In this document: positions 9,379 to 17,405 of the stretch, piece after piece
How the letters are laid out: each line of letters starts with the position of its first letter
Numbering within the stretch: the stretch's first letter is position 1
NCBI RefSeq assembly: GCF_023522835.1
Contig: NZ_JALCZU010000002.1
Location: 62,001 to 126,000 of the forward strand
Direction of reading: 5' to 3'
DNA: 64,000 nucleotides
Origin: Oceanobacillus saliphilus
Lineage (GTDB): Bacteria; Bacillota; Bacilli; Bacillales; Amphibacillaceae
Position numbers and translations under genes: made by a program
The notes under the pieces: model-generated
What the model was told of the DNA's origin: nothing
Database searches by the model: none
What the model saw: the letters and a program-made list of their open reading frames with translations, nothing else

Positions 9379-10779
9379 TTATCTTTTGGGTCTAACTTTC
9401 CAAAAGTAATTATGAATACCCCCAGCTTCGTAAAGACGACGGAAAGTTAATTCTACGTCCATGCCAATTTTAATTTCTGCTGGGTCACAATCGGTGACTT
9501 CAGAAATTATGCGGCCCCCACCCTCGAAGTCAATAACAGCCACAAGCGCTGGAGACGCTGGTGTAGGTGCAAGGTAGTCTAGAGTAAAAGTAACGATTTC
9601 AGCAGTACGTCCGAAGAAACGATAGTCTTCCATTTTATCCTTAGTTTGACATTCGACACAAACTCGTTGCTTCGGGAATTGCGGGGTATTACATACTTGA
9701 CATTTGGAACCATAAAACCCCAAATTTTGGTCGTAATTTCTATACAAAGCTGGTGCTGATGGTCGTTCCTTAGCTGGTCTTCTTGGCGGTTCCATTTTGA
9801 TAATTTCTTTCCACTTAAGGTAGTCTGCATATGAAAGTTCATTATTTTTAACTTCTATATAATCCCTGACTCCTCTACGTTTGGACAATTTTGCAATAGA
9901 ATCTGTTACTTGATACAACATAATATCCGTTCCTTCTGCAAAATTTACAACTAATATGGTATCCCCCGGCTTTGCTTCTTCGAGGGCAGATATTAGCATT
10001 AAGCCTGAATGAGAACTTCCAGTTTGACCTACTTGGTCAAATAATGGATCCTGAATTTGTTCTTTACTCACTCCCAGACTTTTGGCAATTTTCAAATAAC
10101 CTTTTGTTCCAGGTGCAGAAATAGCGACTTTAGATATATCAGAAATTGATAGATTATTATTATCTAGAAATTCCAATACCGATTCATATATTTTTGTTGT
10201 GTAGACTGAAGAAGCAAACCTATCCTCCCAGTTTTGTACAAATGGATCTCCTTCATTTCGCCATTGTTTTATGATTTCTACTTGCACACTAGTAGTATCA
10301 ACAACTTTTGCAATCACATCTTCCCCGGTTCCTACAATAAACGAAACAGCACCATCTCCAAAAAGCTGTTCATTAGTACCCCCTGGACCACTCAATTGAT
10401 GATCTGATGCTAATACAAGTGTAGTTCCTTCTTGATCTAACGCTACAAGTAATGAAGACGATCCTGCTCGCAAAGATTGCGCTGCTTCAATTCCCTTTAC
10501 ACCAGCACGAAGATCAAGTGCTTTTGAAATCGTAGGAATCGAAGACTTCTCTGTGTAGGGACCTGTAGTTGTCGCAAAAAATACTGAATCTATTTGTTCT
10601 GCATTAAATCCTTGCAAACAATCGATAGCTGCTTCGACACTCATAGAAACACTGTCCTCATCATAGCCAGCTACTGATTTCTCCCCACTTAATCCTGATG
10701 TTCCAAAGAACTCTTTTATTCTACTCCGTTGTAGTCGGTTGTATGGGATATAAGCTCCATATGAAATAATACCCTTCAC
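9379..10779 (-). CDS. HMG-CoA-synthase-like thiolase-fold protein fused to a DUF35 OB-fold domain
   Basis: A 466-residue two-domain protein. Residues 1-300 have the KASIII/HMG-CoA-synthase fold (G-D-G-A-V-S-F near 141, G-Q-T-G-S-S-H near 251). Residues 350-466 form a DUF35 zinc-ribbon/OB domain with Cys360, 363, 374 and 377. The segment that normally holds the catalytic Cys reads A-A-Q-S-L-R-A-G-S-S (99-108), so the nucleophile is absent and ordinary condensation is unlikely. A lyase, aldolase or acyl-CoA-binding role with a neighbouring thiolase is possible. Start is GTG after AGGAGGGG. It lies between the MaoC pair and the thiolase. Confidence 0.85.
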   Translation of the reverse strand: MKGIISYGAYIPYNRLQRSRIKEFFGTSGLSGEKSVAGYDEDSVSMSVEAAIDCLQGFNAEQIDSVFFATTTGPYTEKSSIPTISKALDLRAGVKGIEAAQSLRAGSSSLLVALDQEGTTLVLASDHQLSGPGGTNEQLFGDGAVSFIVGTGEDVIAKVVDTTSVQVEIIKQWRNEGDPFVQNWEDRFASSVYTTKIYESVLEFLDNNNLSISDISKVAISAPGTKGYLKIAKSLGVSKEQIQDPLFDQVGQTGSSHSGLMLISALEEAKPGDTILVVNFAEGTDIMLYQVTDSIAKLSKRRGVRDYIEVKNNELSYADYLKWKEIIKMEPPRRPAKERPSAPALYRNYDQNLGFYGSKCQVCNTPQFPKQRVCVECQTKDKMEDYRFFGRTAEIVTFTLDYLAPTPASPALVAVIDFEGGGRIISEVTDCDPAEIKIGMDVELTFRRLYEAGGIHNYFWKVRPKR

Positions 10780-10790
10780 CTTTTCCCCTC

Positions 10791-11207
10791 CTAACTAACT
10801 TTTTCCTTTGAAGGGAGTATTGCCTCAAATGTACCCGAAACCTTTACTTCACCTTCACTATTTTTAGCAAACACTTCACAGACCACCAATTTATTTTCTT
10901 TTTTTTCTAACACTCTTCCGCTAATCTGAATCACTTCACCTGGAAAGGTCATTTTCTTAAATCGAACATTTAATTTTTTTACATATTTTCTTGGAATCCA
11001 ACTGGTTATTCCTTGAGCAGTCATCCCCATTATAAGCATTCCATGGGCTATGATTCCTGTTCCAGCCTGTTCACCAGCTTCTTCCACGGTATGCAGAGGA
11101 TTAAAATCTCCTGAAGCACCTGCATATTTTACTAATTGGATTCTAGTAATCTCTTCCTTTTTTATATTCGGAAAACTGTGGCCTACTTTTATTTCCTCAA
11201 AATACAT
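10791..11207 (-). CDS. MaoC-type enoyl-CoA hydratase, catalytic subunit
   Basis: A 138-residue single hot-dog domain. The hydratase-2 motif is intact: Y-A-G-A-S-G-D-F-N-P-L-H, giving the Asp34/His39 catalytic pair, followed by G-I-I-A-H-G-M-L. It would add water to a trans-2-enoyl-CoA and yield the (3R)-hydroxyacyl-CoA, the isomer used by MFE-2-like dehydrogenases such as the neighbouring SDR. It is encoded 16 bases after a second hot-dog protein that lacks the His, and they probably form a heteromer like ChsH1/ChsH2 or HadAB. AGGAGGAG precedes the ATG. Confidence 0.9.
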   Translation of the reverse strand: MYFEEIKVGHSFPNIKKEEITRIQLVKYAGASGDFNPLHTVEEAGEQAGTGIIAHGMLIMGMTAQGITSWIPRKYVKKLNVRFKKMTFPGEVIQISGRVLEKKENKLVVCEVFAKNSEGEVKVSGTFEAILPSKEKVS

Positions 11208-11223
11208 TTATACTCCTCCTAAA

Positions 11224-11676
11224 TTAATGCAATTGGATTAAGACATTTTTTGATATCGCTACCAACTCCCCATTTTGATTAGTGTACTTGCTCTCAGTTG
11301 TTATTAAATCCATACCACCTAAAGTTCCTTTTTTCGTTTCAACTTTTGTAACCTTTGCAGTGACTGTTAAAATATCACCTGCATAAACGTCTTTTAAAAA
11401 TTCATATTCCTGTTCACCATGTAATATATTTGTTACGTTTAGTTTGAGTTTCTCCATTTTTTCTTGAAAGCCATAACCTCCCCATAAATCAATGACTGTT
11501 AGATAAGTTAACGGTATTGGAATCCTCTTGAAGCCTTCAATTTGGGCAGATTCGAGATTATAATATATTGGATTATCATCTCCTATTGCCATTGCGAATT
11601 CTTTTATTTTACCTTTTTCAACTTCAAAGCTATAAGGGTCATACTCTATTCCAATTAACTCCTTTACGTTTGACAT
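11224..11676 (-). CDS. MaoC/FAS1-like dehydratase, non-catalytic subunit
   Basis: A 150-residue hot-dog protein of the MaoC N-terminal (FAS1-like dehydratase) family. The signature position reads G-D-D-N-P-I-Y-Y: the Asp-Asn-Pro part is kept, but the catalytic His is a Tyr near residue 38. Such subunits usually shape the acyl-binding tunnel for a catalytic partner, here the gene immediately downstream. G-E-Q-E-Y-E-F and Y-A-G-D-I-L-T-V in the middle are typical family segments. The ATG has AAAGGGGATG upstream. Confidence 0.87.
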   Translation of the reverse strand: MSNVKELIGIEYDPYSFEVEKGKIKEFAMAIGDDNPIYYNLESAQIEGFKRIPIPLTYLTVIDLWGGYGFQEKMEKLKLNVTNILHGEQEYEFLKDVYAGDILTVTAKVTKVETKKGTLGGMDLITTESKYTNQNGELVAISKNVLIQLH

Positions 11677-11709
11677 ATTTTCATCCCCTTTAATGACAGT
11701 ATCAAGTTC

Positions 11710-12621
11710 TCAAGCTAACGGATCATACGGAAATACATCTGCACTCACTTCAAGTGGTGTAAAACTAGATTTAAGTGCACCCTTAATAGAAGCAATTTTT
11801 TCCACTGTCCAGCCATCCGAATTATAAACAGACCGAATCGGACGGGGTTGAGAAAATACCATGATTTCTTTTCCTCTAACACCAAAAATTTGAGATGTTA
11901 CATCAGCGGCATCTTCAGAACTCAAGTAGGCAACTAGAGGCGCAATATGAGCTGGAGATAATCTCTTACTTCTTTCAACTCTTTCCTGATCTTCATCACT
12001 TTCTGTTGGGATTGTACCAACGAGGCGACTCCAAGCAAATGGAGCAATTGCGTTTGCTGTTACATTGTATCGAGCCATATCTAATGCAGTCACATTTGTC
12101 AGTCCCCAAATACCTAATTTTGCAGCGGCGTAGTTTCCTTGACCAATATTACCTATCAGTCCTGATGTTGAAGTCATGTTAATAAATCTTCCACTTTTTT
12201 GTTCTTTGAAAAATGGAGCAGCGGCCCTCGTTACATTAAAAGCCCCCTTCAAATGGACAGATATAACAGCATCCCATTCTTGTTCACTCATCTTAAAAAT
12301 CATACGGTCCCTTAGATTGCCTGCATTATTGACAACGATATCAATTTGACCAAAAGTATCAATTGCAGTCTTAACGATTCCTTCTGCGTCATTATACTGT
12401 GCTACAGAATCATAATTCGCTACTCCAACACCACCGGCAGCTTCAATTTCTCCGACGACTTCATCAGCTACTTTTGTATCATTACCTTCTCCATCGACTC
12501 CACCACCGAGATCATTTACAACGACTTTTGCACCTTCCTTTGCCATTAAAATTGCAATTTCACGTCCAATTCCGCGACCTGCACCTGTTACTATTGCAAC
12601 CTTGTTTTCTAAGTTCTTCAT
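11710..12621 (-). CDS. SDR-family 3-hydroxyacyl-CoA dehydrogenase, MFE-2 (17beta-HSD4) type
   Basis: A 303-residue short-chain dehydrogenase. T-G-A-G-R-G-I-G (12-19) is the NAD site, N-N-A-G is at 98-101, and Ser151/153, Tyr164 and Lys168 form the active site. V-N-D-L-G-G-G (35-41) is characteristic of the peroxisomal multifunctional enzyme 2 branch, which oxidises (3R)-hydroxyacyl-CoAs of bile-acid and branched substrates; its bacterial relatives include Hsd4-type enzymes. It lies just upstream of the MaoC pair, so hydration and oxidation are encoded together. Another oxidoreductase role in the same pathway is possible. Confidence 0.9.
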   Translation of the reverse strand: MKNLENKVAIVTGAGRGIGREIAILMAKEGAKVVVNDLGGGVDGEGNDTKVADEVVGEIEAAGGVGVANYDSVAQYNDAEGIVKTAIDTFGQIDIVVNNAGNLRDRMIFKMSEQEWDAVISVHLKGAFNVTRAAAPFFKEQKSGRFINMTSTSGLIGNIGQGNYAAAKLGIWGLTNVTALDMARYNVTANAIAPFAWSRLVGTIPTESDEDQERVERSKRLSPAHIAPLVAYLSSEDAADVTSQIFGVRGKEIMVFSQPRPIRSVYNSDGWTVEKIASIKGALKSSFTPLEVSADVFPYDPLA

Positions 12622-12722
12622 AAAAACATCAACCTCTTTCTCCGTTTAATTATTTATGAATAATCAATAAATCAGGAAAATTATATTGCCCATATACTAA
12701 TAAAGTAATGATTTTATGGCAT

Positions 12723-14264
12723 TTAATACTTCACATTTATTTCTGGACTTCTTCTCAATTCATATTTTAAAATTTTACCTGATGGATTGCGGGGTAACGA
12801 CGGTAGAAAATCTAATTTTTTAATTTGTTGGTACTTTGCTAAGTTTTGATTACAGTATTCAATAATTTCTTGTTCTGATATCTCTCGTCCCTTTTTTAAA
12901 ACAACGTAAGCCATTGGTACTTCTCCCCAATTATGATCTGGTGTACCAACAACCGCTGATTCCAAAACAGCATCATGTAAATTAATTACTTGTTCAATAT
13001 CTTTTGGATAAACATTTACTCCACCACTGATAATCATATCTTTCTTGCGATCAAGCAGATAATAGAATCCATCATCATCCATTTTTCCCATATCACCAGT
13101 ACGGAACCAACCATCAGTTATAAAGGATTTTTCCATCTCCTCGGGAAGTTTATAGTAACCGTCAAACATAATTGGACCACGAATAGCAAATTCACCCCCT
13201 TCTCCGACCTTAACATCATTCCCATCTTCATCAATAAGGCGAACTTCCATGTCACTAATCTGTTGCCCAATACTAGATGCTTTTTCTAACACCTTATCAG
13301 GTTGTAACATAATATAGGTTCCAGCTTCTGTCGAACCAAAAAACTCTAAAAAATCACACTTAAACTTGTTTACAATCTGTATTTTCAGTTCTTTCGATGC
13401 AGGTGCACCAGCTGAAAGTAATAATTTTAATGACGACAAGTTGTATTGATCAAATGAAGAAACTTGTAACATTCTGCTATATTGAGTAGGGACGAAAAAG
13501 GACTGAGAAATTTGTTGATCCTCGATTACTTGTAGTGTTTTTTCTGGATTGAAATCACGTGTAATTACTATTTTAGATCCTAAGATACATGTTCTAAATA
13601 CAAGAATAAAACCTGTTGAATGGTATATAGGCACTGTAATCAGCATCGTATCTTTAATAGTTATATCCCAGAAAACTGCAGAACGAATAGTACGATATAT
13701 TTGTTTACCATGTGTAATCATGCTACCTTTAGGGCTTGATGTTGTCCCCGATGAAAAAAGAATAGCAAATAAATCGTTAGAATTTACTTCAACTTGAGGT
13801 TCTATATTTGAATAACTCTTTATAAGTTCCTCATATTGAACAAAAGGTTTGTCCGATTGAGAACCTATGACAATGGTTGCTGTAGGACTGATCTCATTAA
13901 ATTGTTCCATAGTCTGCTCAAACTTCTGCAACTGTTCTATTTCCACAAACATATACTTTACATCTGATTTATTAACAAGTTCAGAAAGGTTCCTACCTTC
14001 TACCATATAATTTATCGGGACTGCCACTGCGCCAGAAACAGAAATTGCATAGAGAATCTCTACCATCTCTAAACGATTTCGCATGTAAATAGCAATATGA
14101 TCTCCTTTTTCAACGCCCATATCTAATAAAGCATTTGCTAAAACACTTACACGATGATAAAGTTCGCGAAACGTCAAAGACTCATTACCATACACAACCG
14201 CAATTTCATTAGGTTTGTTTTTCGCATGAACTCTTAGACCTGAATGGACATTCCCATAATTCAT
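12723..14264 (-). CDS. Acyl-CoA ligase (AMP-forming)
   Basis: A 513-residue ANL-superfamily ligase with all core motifs: phosphate loop S-S-G-T-T-S-S-P-K-G (171-180), F-G-S-T-E-A-G-T, the hinge D-R-K-K-D-M-I-I-S-G-G near 410, and the catalytic Lys in N-P-S-G-K-I-L-K near the C-terminus. It activates a carboxylic acid to its CoA thioester, the entry step of the pathway. The chain length is normal and the gene looks intact, unlike the ligase fragment at 15051-15254. GGGAGA lies before the ATG. About 1 kb of decayed sequence separates it from the hydratase gene upstream. Confidence 0.93.
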   Translation of the reverse strand: MNYGNVHSGLRVHAKNKPNEIAVVYGNESLTFRELYHRVSVLANALLDMGVEKGDHIAIYMRNRLEMVEILYAISVSGAVAVPINYMVEGRNLSELVNKSDVKYMFVEIEQLQKFEQTMEQFNEISPTATIVIGSQSDKPFVQYEELIKSYSNIEPQVEVNSNDLFAILFSSGTTSSPKGSMITHGKQIYRTIRSAVFWDITIKDTMLITVPIYHSTGFILVFRTCILGSKIVITRDFNPEKTLQVIEDQQISQSFFVPTQYSRMLQVSSFDQYNLSSLKLLLSAGAPASKELKIQIVNKFKCDFLEFFGSTEAGTYIMLQPDKVLEKASSIGQQISDMEVRLIDEDGNDVKVGEGGEFAIRGPIMFDGYYKLPEEMEKSFITDGWFRTGDMGKMDDDGFYYLLDRKKDMIISGGVNVYPKDIEQVINLHDAVLESAVVGTPDHNWGEVPMAYVVLKKGREISEQEIIEYCNQNLAKYQQIKKLDFLPSLPRNPSGKILKYELRRSPEINVKY

Positions 14265-14368
14265 AATTATCTCCCACCCTATATTAATCTTAAATATATT
14301 GAATGTACTTTTAGTGGTAATTAGTAACTATAAAATGGAATTCCAATTTGGATGTGGTACCATTTTAA

Positions 14369-14412
14369 CAGTCAATTACTTCTTTCTCGATAAAGTTTGG
14401 ATTTTCATTACG
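14369..14412 (-). pseudogene. Possible tail of a further enoyl-CoA hydratase copy
   Basis: On the minus strand the bases read R-N-E-N-P-N-F-I-E-K-E-V-I-D-C and a stop. This resembles the C-terminal K-R-x-P-N-F of the hydratases at 14869 and 15288. It is short and seen only by eye, but it follows the dehydrogenase remnant as expected of repeated module copies. Confidence 0.35.
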
Positions 14413-14484
14413 ACATAACTCTTTCTTTAACCGAGCAACGGGTTACATTATAGTTTTAAGAATTAACCCATTCAAAGGGTTCGT

Positions 14485-14865
14485 TTAAGCAGTAATCATA
14501 TGTGCAATAATTGTTACCGATTTGTATGCTTCACTCGTAAATGCCCTGGCAATTGCCATCTTGATCAGTTCATAGTCCCTCAGATAGTAACCATAACCTT
14601 TGATAAGATGATAATTTTGAGCCTTTATAGAATGCTAAATGATGTTTAACTGCTTGAAAACTTCAAATTTAACTTCGAATTGTTCCCATACGGATACATA
14701 CTTGACTGTCATTTCTAATACCTTCCGCATACCACCAACCATTTTCATACACTGTAATACTTGTTGCTTTTTTTGCTGGCAATTCCAAAGCTGTTAACTG
14801 CTTTCACAATACCTTCAATTCCACCTACTATTTTACTTTCATCCAGACTTTATATTAACGATTGT
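14485..14865 (-). pseudogene. Remnant of an acyl-CoA dehydrogenase
   Basis: On the minus strand, pieces match the intact ACAD at 16138-17364: M-K-M-V-G-G-M-R-K-V-L-E-M-T-V-K-Y-V-S corresponds to its M-E-M-A-G-G-A-R-K-V-L-D-M-T-V-D-Y-V-S. The match is then broken by stops and deletions and continues to the S-E-A-Y-K-S segment (intact copy S-E-T-Y-K-S) and the region near its C-terminus. No start, ribosome site or open frame remains. It is part of a decayed second copy of the hydratase/dehydrogenase module. Confidence 0.7.
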
Positions 14866-14868
14866 ATT

Positions 14869-15050
14869 TTATTTTCCAATAAAGTTTGGCTCACGTTTTT
14901 CAGCAAAGGCCCTCGGTTCTTCTTTTGCATCCTCTGTATTGAATATTCTGGCAGATAAATACGAATCCCAGTAAAACGCTTGACTCATAGGTAAATCCAG
15001 AGAACGAATAGCCATTTCTTTTATCGCTCGAACAGCAAGCGGCCCGTTAT
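14869..15050 (-). pseudogene. 3' fragment of an enoyl-CoA hydratase gene (duplicate)
   Basis: About 60 C-terminal codons, ending K-R-E-P-N-F-I-G-K and a stop at 14869. By eye they are nearly identical at the DNA level to the 3' end of the intact hydratase (15288-15470), including the stretch for A-I-R-S-L-D-L-P-M-S-Q-A-F-Y-W. The 5' part is gone: identity ends abruptly at 15050, where ligase sequence begins in another frame. This is a clear product of duplication and deletion. Confidence 0.85.
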
Positions 15051-15254
15051 GTGCAGTGCATTCGCAAAAAGAACTAATTTATGATTGAGTTTTTCAAACG
15101 TAATTCTATGGCCTTCATAAATATAGGCAGCATGACTACTAAAATGATTTGCACTATCTTTCAAAATTGCCCCAACTGGAAATTCGGGATAATCAATAAT
15201 CCTTGGTAAGTATTGATTATATATTCTCTCTTCTGTCCAAAGATACTTCCCCAT
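15051..15254 (-). pseudogene. 5' fragment of an acyl-CoA ligase gene
   Basis: The first 68 codons of an AMP-forming ligase: M-G-K-Y-L-W-T-E-E-R, then Y-P-E-F-P-V-G-A-I-L-K-D-S-A near residue 25, Y-E-G-H-R-I-T-F near 47 and L-F-A-N-A-L-H at the break. After the His codon the frame runs out of frame into the hydratase fragment and stops at 15021. It differs from the intact ligase at 12723, so it came from a second ligase gene. A protein may still be made, but without phosphate loop or catalytic lysine it cannot be an enzyme. Confidence 0.8.
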
Positions 15255-15287
15255 TCTCCAACATCAACTTTTTTCAATGGTTGCTAT

Positions 15288-16052
15288 TTATTTCATTTTA
15301 AAGTTAGGTTTTCGCTTCTCTGCAAAGGCTTTAGGTCCTTCTTTTGCATCCTCTGTACTGAATATTCTGGCGGATAGATAAGAATCCCAGTAAAATGCTT
15401 GACTCATAGGTAAATCCAGAGAACGAATAGCCATTTCTTTTATCGCTCGAACAGCAAGTGGACCATTATTGGCAATTTTTTCAGCGTATTCTTCAGCAGT
15501 TTCCATTAACTTCTCTTTAGGGACAACCTTATTAATTAATCCCATCTCATAAGCTTCTTGAGCAGTAAAGTGATCTCCTGTTAAAATGACTTCCATTGCA
15601 CGAGCCCATGGTAAGTGTCTAACTAATCTAACTACCGAGCCACCTGCCGGATAAAGTGACCATTTAGCTTCTGATAAACCAAAACGGGCATGTTCCGCTG
15701 CAACTCTAATATCTGTCCCATTCATCATTTCTACTCCACCTGCTAAACACCAGCCGTTTACTGCAGTGATGATCGGCTTATATACATTTGAAAACCAACG
15801 TTGGTCACTAACTTCTATAGGACGTTCACCACTCGACATCTTAGGAACCAACTTTTTTAAATCTGCTCCTGCACAGAAGGCTTTATCGCCTGCTCCAGTT
15901 AGAATCGCAACTCTTAACGAATCGTCTTTATTATATTCATCGAAGGTTGCATGTAACTCATCTTTTGTTTCGGGAGCTAATGAATTCATGGCCTCAGGAC
16001 GATTGATTGTAACGTATAAAATATGATTTTTCTTCTCAACTATTAATGACAT
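15288..16052 (-). CDS. Enoyl-CoA hydratase/isomerase
   Basis: A 254-residue crotonase-fold protein. The CoA and oxyanion-hole segments are visible: F-C-A-G-A-D-L-K near residue 60 and G-W-C-L-A-G-G near 100. R-F-G-L-S-E-A-K-W near 125 places a Glu where crotonases keep the first catalytic acid; the second acid site reads P-A-G-G-S, so isomerase or hydrolase chemistry is possible. It lies 85 bases after an ACAD pair. The start has CGGAGGGATTATA. Its 3' end is duplicated at 14869-15050. Confidence 0.9.
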   Translation of the reverse strand: MSLIVEKKNHILYVTINRPEAMNSLAPETKDELHATFDEYNKDDSLRVAILTGAGDKAFCAGADLKKLVPKMSSGERPIEVSDQRWFSNVYKPIITAVNGWCLAGGVEMMNGTDIRVAAEHARFGLSEAKWSLYPAGGSVVRLVRHLPWARAMEVILTGDHFTAQEAYEMGLINKVVPKEKLMETAEEYAEKIANNGPLAVRAIKEMAIRSLDLPMSQAFYWDSYLSARIFSTEDAKEGPKAFAEKRKPNFKMK

Positions 16053-16104
16053 TATAATCCCTCCGTATTGATAGTTTTGATATTTATAAGTTATTTAAAT
16101 ATAT

Positions 16105-16134
16105 AATATTGAAATTTATTCTGATTTCAATATT
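16105..16134. terminator. AT-rich hairpin between dehydrogenase and hydratase genes
   Basis: AATATTGAAAT pairs with ATTTCAATATT (16105-16115 and 16124-16134) around an 8-base loop, just past the stop of the dehydrogenase. The T-run lies on the plus-strand side, so it is a weak terminator for the minus-strand genes and may act in mRNA processing instead. Confidence 0.35.
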
Positions 16135-16137
16135 TTT

Positions 16138-17364
16138 TTACACATCATATATATCGATTTTTCTGAAAATAGTGTTTCTATATAGATTGCTATTCTCTGA
16201 TTTCACTTTCAATGTTTCTTTTACAGGTGTAATCAGTTCAGAAAGTCTTTTTAGATGATAATCATACGTACCAAATGATAACTCTGTTGCTTTCGAACGA
16301 TTTGAATACAGATACAATCCAGAGTCTAATGCAAATCCCATACCAGCCCATAGTTGGTGTGCCATTAATGTGGTTGATTTATATGTCTCGCTCACAAACG
16401 CTTTCGCAATAGCTAACTCCTGTTCTGCTTCTAACCCTTCAGATAGCATCCATATTGCTTGATAACTTGCTAATTGCGAACCTTCTACTTCTGCTAGCAT
16501 ATTTGCTAAATGATGCTGAACTGCCTGAAAACTTCCTATAGGAACGCCGAATTGTTTTCGTTCAGAGACATAATCGACAGTCATATCCAAAACTTTTCGT
16601 GCACCACCAGCCATCTCCATACATTGTAACGCTGTTGCTTTTTTTCTAGCAATCTCAATACTTTGGGCTATCGTTTCGGTCTGTTCAATACCGTCTCCTA
16701 ATACTTTGCTATCATCTAACTCAATATTATTAAAATTCACTACACTTTGAGAGTCATTTCCAAATGTGTTCATCGACTTTAAGGTTACACCGTGGTCTTC
16801 TGGACGGACAATAAAAGTCATGAGACCTTCGCCCCTCGAATCATCCTCTTTACGAGCGATGACTAGGATTATATCAGCTGTATCTGCATTGCTAACAAAT
16901 GCTTTTGTTCCATTCAGTACCCAACGATCCTGTAATTTCTTCGCCGTAGTTTGAAAGTATTCAGGTTTGTTTATAGCGTCAGGCTCGGCAAATGCGATGG
17001 TACCCATTATGCTGCCTTCAACAATCTGTGAGAGAATTGATTCCTTCTGCTCCTCATTACCAAGTTGTTCAATCAGCAGGGATGCATAAACGGTGCTATA
17101 AAATGTTGTCGGAAGTAATGCCCTTCCAGCTTCTTCATAAATAATCCCCAAATCAAACAGCGAGCCGCCAATACCACCATATTGTTCATCAATTACAACA
17201 CCTAGCCATCCCATATCAGATATCTTCTTCCACACATCCGCTGAATGCTTCGAGATAATGGAATGCTGTTCTTCATTCACTAAATCAAACGTAAATTCCT
17301 TTTCAAAGAAATTTCGAGCTGTTTTTTGCAACATGGATTGTTCTTCCGTAAAATTCAAATCCAT
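16138..17364 (-). CDS. Acyl-CoA dehydrogenase-like protein (partner of 17406-18575)
   Basis: A 408-residue ACAD-fold protein. Visible features are G-W-L-G-V-V-I-D-E-Q-Y-G-G near residue 53, A-F-A-E-P-D-A near 120, W-V-L-N-G-T-K near 147, and S-E-R-K-Q-F-G-V-P-I-G-S-F-Q-A-V-Q-H near 265. No Glu is present at the usual C-terminal catalytic position; the end reads S-F-G-T-Y-D-Y-H. It follows the other ACAD by 41 bases and is its likely heteromeric partner. A decayed copy of its 3' half lies at 14485-14865. Confidence 0.88.
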   Translation of the reverse strand: MDLNFTEEQSMLQKTARNFFEKEFTFDLVNEEQHSIISKHSADVWKKISDMGWLGVVIDEQYGGIGGSLFDLGIIYEEAGRALLPTTFYSTVYASLLIEQLGNEEQKESILSQIVEGSIMGTIAFAEPDAINKPEYFQTTAKKLQDRWVLNGTKAFVSNADTADIILVIARKEDDSRGEGLMTFIVRPEDHGVTLKSMNTFGNDSQSVVNFNNIELDDSKVLGDGIEQTETIAQSIEIARKKATALQCMEMAGGARKVLDMTVDYVSERKQFGVPIGSFQAVQHHLANMLAEVEGSQLASYQAIWMLSEGLEAEQELAIAKAFVSETYKSTTLMAHQLWAGMGFALDSGLYLYSNRSKATELSFGTYDYHLKRLSELITPVKETLKVKSENSNLYRNTIFRKIDIYDV

Positions 17365-17405
17365 AAAATGATACCCCCTTTAAACCAAACCATATTTAAA
17401 ACATC

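Noticed and set aside
15021-15254. Small acyl-CoA-ligase-like gene
   Set aside because: The frame has only the N-terminal ligase part and ends out of frame in hydratase sequence, so it is listed as a pseudogene.
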